Source of the DNA: Stenotrophomonas maltophilia
Lineage (GTDB): Bacteria > Pseudomonadota > Gammaproteobacteria > Xanthomonadales > Xanthomonadaceae
Assembly: GCF_002138415.1 (NCBI RefSeq)
Contig: NZ_CP015612.1
Coordinates: forward strand, 2,396,001 to 2,460,000
Direction of reading: 5' to 3'
DNA length: 64,000 nt
Shown: piece after piece, positions 60,176 through 64,000 of the stretch
How positions within the stretch are numbered: the stretch's first letter is position 1
How the letters are laid out: the number at the start of each line of letters is the position of its first letter
Position numbers and translations under genes: made by a program
The notes under the pieces: generated by a model
What the model was told of the DNA's origin: nothing
The model's database searches: none
The model's input: only the letters and a program-made list of their open reading frames with translations

Positions 60176-61627
60176 ATGACGCTACTCAGGAAAGCCACTG
60201 GGCCAAAAATCGACGAATCGGCGCCTTGGTACGATGATCCATTCAACCGCGAGGCCGAAGGTGAGATGCTCGCCCGACTGATCGCTTCCAGCACAGACGC
60301 TCCATTGGTGGTCTCGCTGCAATCTCCGTGGGGCAGCGGGAAAACCGTATTTCTCAGGCGACTGGCTCTGCATATAAAGACGGCCAAAGACATACCCACC
60401 ATTCGGATTGATGCATGGAAAACAGACGACTGCTCTGATCCGCTCGTCGCCATAATTGCCGAACTTTCATTGCATCTTGAGAAGTTCAAAAAGGAGGAAG
60501 GTCATCTCGCAAGTGACGTGGACAGCTGTATATCAAGGCTTGCGAAATTCGGCTCCAAGATCATGCTTCCAGCGACTTCGATTGTTGCTGATCTCCACAC
60601 TCCCGGCAGTGGCGATGTACTCCGATCTGCGGGCGCCTTTGCCGAGCGGCTCCTTGACATGCAGAAGGATCGCAGTTCGGCAGAGAAGGACTTTAGAGAT
60701 GTCTTAATTGAGGCGAGGTGCCTCATGACCGGTCGAGGCCGAAACCGAAAACCTGCTCCAATGCTACTAATTATCGATGAACTTGATCGATGCCGGCCCG
60801 ATCATGCCATCAGAACTCTAGAACGAATTAAGCACTACTTTGATGTCCCCGGAATTTCGTTTCTTATCGCCACAGATCGAGGAAACCTTCCCGCAGCGGT
60901 TAAATCCGTTTACGGCGCCCATGTGGACGGGGAGCTATACCTTAGGAAGTTCTTCGACTATGAGTTCCATCTAGCCCCACCGAACCCTATAGTCTTTGCG
61001 AAGAACTTGGCATCAGAGTCAATTCTTCCAGACATTGACCCCATCATGCCTGAGAAGCCATATGTCCAAGCAAGCAACCACCTAGAGTTTGTTGTCAATG
61101 CCATGCGAGTCAGCGGCAGGCAAATGCTCAAAGGAGAATACTTGGATGCATTCCCTGCATTTTCCCAGTGCTTCTCATTGACACTGCGCGACCAAGAACA
61201 AGCCATGACCATGATATCGGCATACGTTCATACCCGGGAACGTGAGAATGAGCTACTACCTGTCGTCGACTGCTTTTTGGCATGCCTTCGCTTCGGCCAC
61301 CCAAGTTCTTTCAAAGCAATCGTGGACGGGACAAGGACCATCCTCCTCCAAACATCGAAAGCTGAGGATGACATGGCACTTCTCCAAAGAGTAAGAGTCG
61401 CATCACATTGGGACGCAATCTCAGCGACCCTCGAAACCCGTGTGGTCATATCGCTGGATGATGAACCTGAGAAGAGAACTATCTCCTCCACCCTCCTAAA
61501 GAGTTACCAGAACAGTCTCCGCTCAGGAAAGCCAAATCTCGCGCTTTTGATGCTTGCCGCGAGGCTTCATCGGCGTGAATTTGACATCTACACTTACGCC
61601 TCCTCGTTTGTCCGTCTCTCGGCATAG
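60176..61627 (+). CDS. KAP family P-loop NTPase, probable acquired gene
   Basis: A 483-residue ATPase of the KAP family. Walker A is SPWGSGKT (residues about 50-57), followed by IDAWKTDDCSDPLVAIIAEL, a stretch common in KAP proteins. Walker B is LLIIDELDRCRPDH (197-210), the family's hallmark. A further ISFLIATDRG and the FFDYEFHL region follow. No transmembrane insert or signal peptide was seen; many KAP ATPases have a helical insert at the membrane. The gene is AT-richer than all its neighbours and its codons are more mixed, which suggests recent transfer. PifA of the F plasmid is a KAP protein that blocks phage T7; a defence role is possible but unproven. AAGGATCAAGG precedes the start. 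Confidence 0.82.
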   Translation: MTLLRKATGPKIDESAPWYDDPFNREAEGEMLARLIASSTDAPLVVSLQSPWGSGKTVFLRRLALHIKTAKDIPTIRIDAWKTDDCSDPLVAIIAELSLHLEKFKKEEGHLASDVDSCISRLAKFGSKIMLPATSIVADLHTPGSGDVLRSAGAFAERLLDMQKDRSSAEKDFRDVLIEARCLMTGRGRNRKPAPMLLIIDELDRCRPDHAIRTLERIKHYFDVPGISFLIATDRGNLPAAVKSVYGAHVDGELYLRKFFDYEFHLAPPNPIVFAKNLASESILPDIDPIMPEKPYVQASNHLEFVVNAMRVSGRQMLKGEYLDAFPAFSQCFSLTLRDQEQAMTMISAYVHTRERENELLPVVDCFLACLRFGHPSSFKAIVDGTRTILLQTSKAEDDMALLQRVRVASHWDAISATLETRVVISLDDEPEKRTISSTLLKSYQNSLRSGKPNLALLMLAARLHRREFDIYTYASSFVRLSA

Positions 61628-61739
61628 GGCCGTGCTTTCGGGGCAGACCCAAGAATATCTAATGGATACCAGAAGATCCTTTTGATTCGCAGGCAATAGC
61701 TTCAGTGCTAGTTTCTGGGCCTCCTTCAAACGGACGTGA

Positions 61740-62615
<876 letters not shown>

Positions 62616-62619
62616 TTCT

Positions 62620-62738
62620 GTAGCGTCGAGCTTGCTCGACTGAAGCAGAGCAGTCGAGCAAGCTCGACTCTACAAAAAAGCAAGTCGAGTGTGGGCTCGA
62701 CTCTACAAAGAGCAAGCCGAGCGTGGGCTAGGCTCTAC
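62620..62738. repeat. Array of four SMAG-type palindromes after blaL1
   Basis: GTAGCGTCGAGCTTGCTCGA begins at 62620, followed by CAGTCGAGCAAGCTCGACTC (ending TAC at 62673), CAAGTCGAGTGTGGGCTCGA (ending CTAC at 62706) and GCAAGCCGAGCGTGGGCTAG (ending CTAC at 62738). The first two make a long perfect inverted pair and would form a strong stem that should stop or protect the blaL1 transcript. The last two are direct copies with drift. Confidence 0.78.
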
Positions 62739-62787
62739 ACAGGACGCGTGGAAAGGTGCCGGTCAGGACGACCGGCACCCGTGACCA

Positions 62788-63327
62788 TCAGCCGCCCTGG
62801 CCGTGCTGCGCGAACGGCTCGGTGGTGCCATCGGTGCGCACCAGCTCGACGGTGTACGGTTGCACGTAGCCATCGGGCATTTCCATGCCCGGCGAACCGG
62901 CCGGCATGCCGGGCAGCACCAGCCCGCGTGCGGCCGGCCGCTCGGCCAGCAGTCGCTTGATGTCCTCGGCCGGGATGTGGCCCTCGACCACGTAACCACC
63001 GATCTCGGCGGTGTGGCAGGACGCCTTGCCGGCCGGCACACCCAGCCGGACCTTGATCGGGTTCATGTCATCGGTATTGCGCACATCCACCTGGAAGCCT
63101 TCGGCCTTCAGATGGTCGACCCAGATGCCGCAGCAGCCACAGCTGGCGGTCTTGTGCACGATGGCAATGGGCAGTGCCGGGTCCACCTGCGACGGGCTGG
63201 ACTTGATCGGTGCCGCCGGGGCTTCGCTGGCAACCGGCGCGGCAGGCGATTCTTCGGCAGCGCGCGCGCAGGCGGTCGTGGCCAACACGGTGCCCAGCAG
63301 CAGGCCGAGGGAGAGAGAACGGTTCAT
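62788..63327 (-). CDS. DUF411 family metal-binding protein
   Basis: A 179-residue exported protein. The signal region MNRSLSLGLLLGTVLATTAC may be a lipoprotein signal (TTAC). A Pro/Ala linker follows, then the DUF411 domain with HKTASCGCCGIWVDHLKAEG and MNPIKVRLGVPAGKASCHTA, where the Cys pair and later Cys could bind copper, and GYVVEGHIPAEDIKRLLAER. The family is usually found with copper-resistance genes, and a CopL-like gene lies upstream. It is probably a periplasmic copper chaperone or sensor. Confidence 0.82.
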   Translation of the reverse strand: MNRSLSLGLLLGTVLATTACARAAEESPAAPVASEAPAAPIKSSPSQVDPALPIAIVHKTASCGCCGIWVDHLKAEGFQVDVRNTDDMNPIKVRLGVPAGKASCHTAEIGGYVVEGHIPAEDIKRLLAERPAARGLVLPGMPAGSPGMEMPDGYVQPYTVELVRTDGTTEPFAQHGQGG

Positions 63328-63443
63328 GGTGTTGATTCCTTTTCAGATGCGGGCAACGCGGCCCGCTGCCTGCGCATCGAAGGCGCAGGCAGAGTCGAGA
63401 ATGAGTCGAGCAGCTACGGCAGGCGCTTGAGGCCTGCAGGGAA

Positions 63444-63812
63444 TCACACGATGGGAGGCCGTAGCGGATCCGGCAACGGCGGCGGTGCGCGTTGCTGGGC
63501 GCTGGCTGGTAAAGGTGCCTCACGCCAGGGTGACGCCGGCGTTCCGCTCAGGGCGGCCAGCATGCCGACGCTGGCCGGCGGGCATTCGCACTCATTGCTC
63601 TGGCAGACCGTAGATGCTGCCTCGTCACAGCACCCGGTCATGGCAGCGGAGTGTGGCGCGGCGCAGTGATCCGCATCGGCGGCCATGGCGTTCGACGATG
63701 AGGCAAGTGCCAGCGCCGGTGCATTCAGCACCAGGGCAACAAGCAACATCCATCGCAGCAGCAAGCCAGGCAGGTTCACCCGCCAATGATAGCCGATGCG
63801 CGCGTCACGCAA
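63444..63812 (-). CDS. copL: CopL-family metal-binding regulatory protein
   Basis: A 122-residue product. It has a signal-like helix (LLLRWMLLVALVLNAPALAL), a Cys/His-rich centre (HCAAPHSAAMTGCCDEAAST and VCQSNECECPP), and a Pro-rich C-terminus ending DPLRPPIV, as known for CopL of Xanthomonas copper operons, where it controls copAB. The start is uncertain: ATG 63812 gives the longest form; a GTG at 63779 or ATG 63749 are alternatives. Its neighbours are the DUF411 protein downstream and a molybdopterin enzyme upstream; the structural copA is not in this window. The assignment is moderate. Confidence 0.65.
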   Translation of the reverse strand: MRDARIGYHWRVNLPGLLLRWMLLVALVLNAPALALASSSNAMAADADHCAAPHSAAMTGCCDEAASTVCQSNECECPPASVGMLAALSGTPASPWREAPLPASAQQRAPPPLPDPLRPPIV

Positions 63813-64000
63813 TCGCCGCCACCATTGCCCGCATCCGCACCGGGATCGACTTGGCCGCGGGCGTACCGCTGACCCGATCGTAATAGTCCAGCGGTAGCAG
63901 CGGGTTCAACTCGGGGTAGTAACCGGCCAGCGCGCCGCGCGGCATCGGGTAGTCCAGCACGGTCAGGCCCTCGATGCGCCGGTTCACGCCGTCGCCACTG
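63805..64000 (-). CDS. YdeP/FdhF-type molybdopterin oxidoreductase, C-terminal fragment
   Basis: The C-terminal 64 or so residues of a gene that runs off the right edge on the minus strand. The sequence has LDYPMPRGALAGYYPELNPL and LPLDYYDRVSGTPAAKSIPV, the known end of YdeP-like molybdopterin oxidoreductases (FdhF family), where GYYPE.NPL and KSIPVR are conserved. Full-length proteins are about 750-780 residues. Substrate is unknown. It ends eight bases into the start region of the CopL-like gene, so these may be in one operon. Confidence 0.7.
   Translation of the reverse strand, partial: SGDGVNRRIEGLTVLDYPMPRGALAGYYPELNPLLPLDYYDRVSGTPAAKSIPVRMRAMVAAIA

Noticed and set aside
62620..62738. 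Tandem repeats after blaL1 as a CRISPR array
   Set aside because: Units are palindromic with GTAG/CTAC ends and almost no spacers, and differ in sequence; they match SMAG repeats. No cas genes are near.

Overview
The window is a GC-rich, densely coded chromosomal segment that almost certainly comes from the Stenotrophomonas maltophilia complex. The strongest evidence is a complete L1-type subclass B3 metallo-beta-lactamase gene (61743-62615). It is backed by many short palindromes with a GTAG terminus, which match the SMAG (REP-like) elements known from this species, and by a typical xanthomonad gene set: several TonB-dependent receptors, a CopL-like protein, FecIR and chaperone-usher fimbriae. 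No rRNA, tRNA, CRISPR array, integrase or insertion sequence was seen.

Layout. 1-4.8 kb: start of an exonuclease III gene, a GH13 trehalose-synthase-like enzyme, an LLM-class flavin oxidoreductase, a sensory-rhodopsin-transducer homologue, an SDR and a small MscS channel. 4.9-11.8 kb: MacAB efflux pump, divergent from a small membrane protein and an AdeRS-like two-component system, then an ABC membrane domain without an ATPase. 11.9-22.5 kb: a duplicated iron-uptake locus. A TetR gene is divergent from SIP-TonB receptor-DUF3649-PepSY-DUF3325; after a YcaQ-type gene, a second TetR is divergent from a paralogous TonB receptor. Both TetR-receptor intergenic regions carry the same operator-like sequence. 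22.6-26.1 kb: a secreted protein that looks like an M12-fold peptidase without its zinc site, a small gene preceded by interleaved inverted repeats, and a truncated outer-membrane protein.

26.3-43.5 kb: a chaperone-usher fimbrial operon (pilin, chaperone, usher, tip protein, second chaperone, all on the minus strand), an outer-membrane barrel, two secreted modular paralogues (one frameshifted), then two RcsB/NarL-type regulators and two large paralogous sensor kinases. The arrangement resembles the Pseudomonas Roc systems that control Cup fimbriae. 43.4-47.6 kb: an acyltransferase-like protein lacking its catalytic His, Ohr, TraX-like protein, proline iminopeptidase and an alpha/beta hydrolase. 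47.6-54.4 kb: a structured leader, a small protein, MgtA, MgtC, a FixL/FixJ-like pair and DUF1697. 54.5-60.1 kb: LtrA, a small membrane protein and a FecI-FecR-FecA-type iron regulon with a Fur-like box. 60.1-64 kb: an AT-richer, lone KAP-family P-loop NTPase (probable acquired gene, possibly defence-related), blaL1, a DUF411 copper-type protein, a CopL-like protein and the C-terminus of a YdeP-type molybdopterin oxidoreductase.

Themes. Iron and metal acquisition (three TonB receptors, SIP, FecIR, MgtA/MgtC, copper proteins), surface adhesion under phosphorelay control, and drug resistance (MacAB, L1). SMAG repeats are unusually intimate with genes here: four genes take their stop codon from the GTAG/GTAA end of a repeat, and one receptor start codon lies in a repeat-derived sequence.
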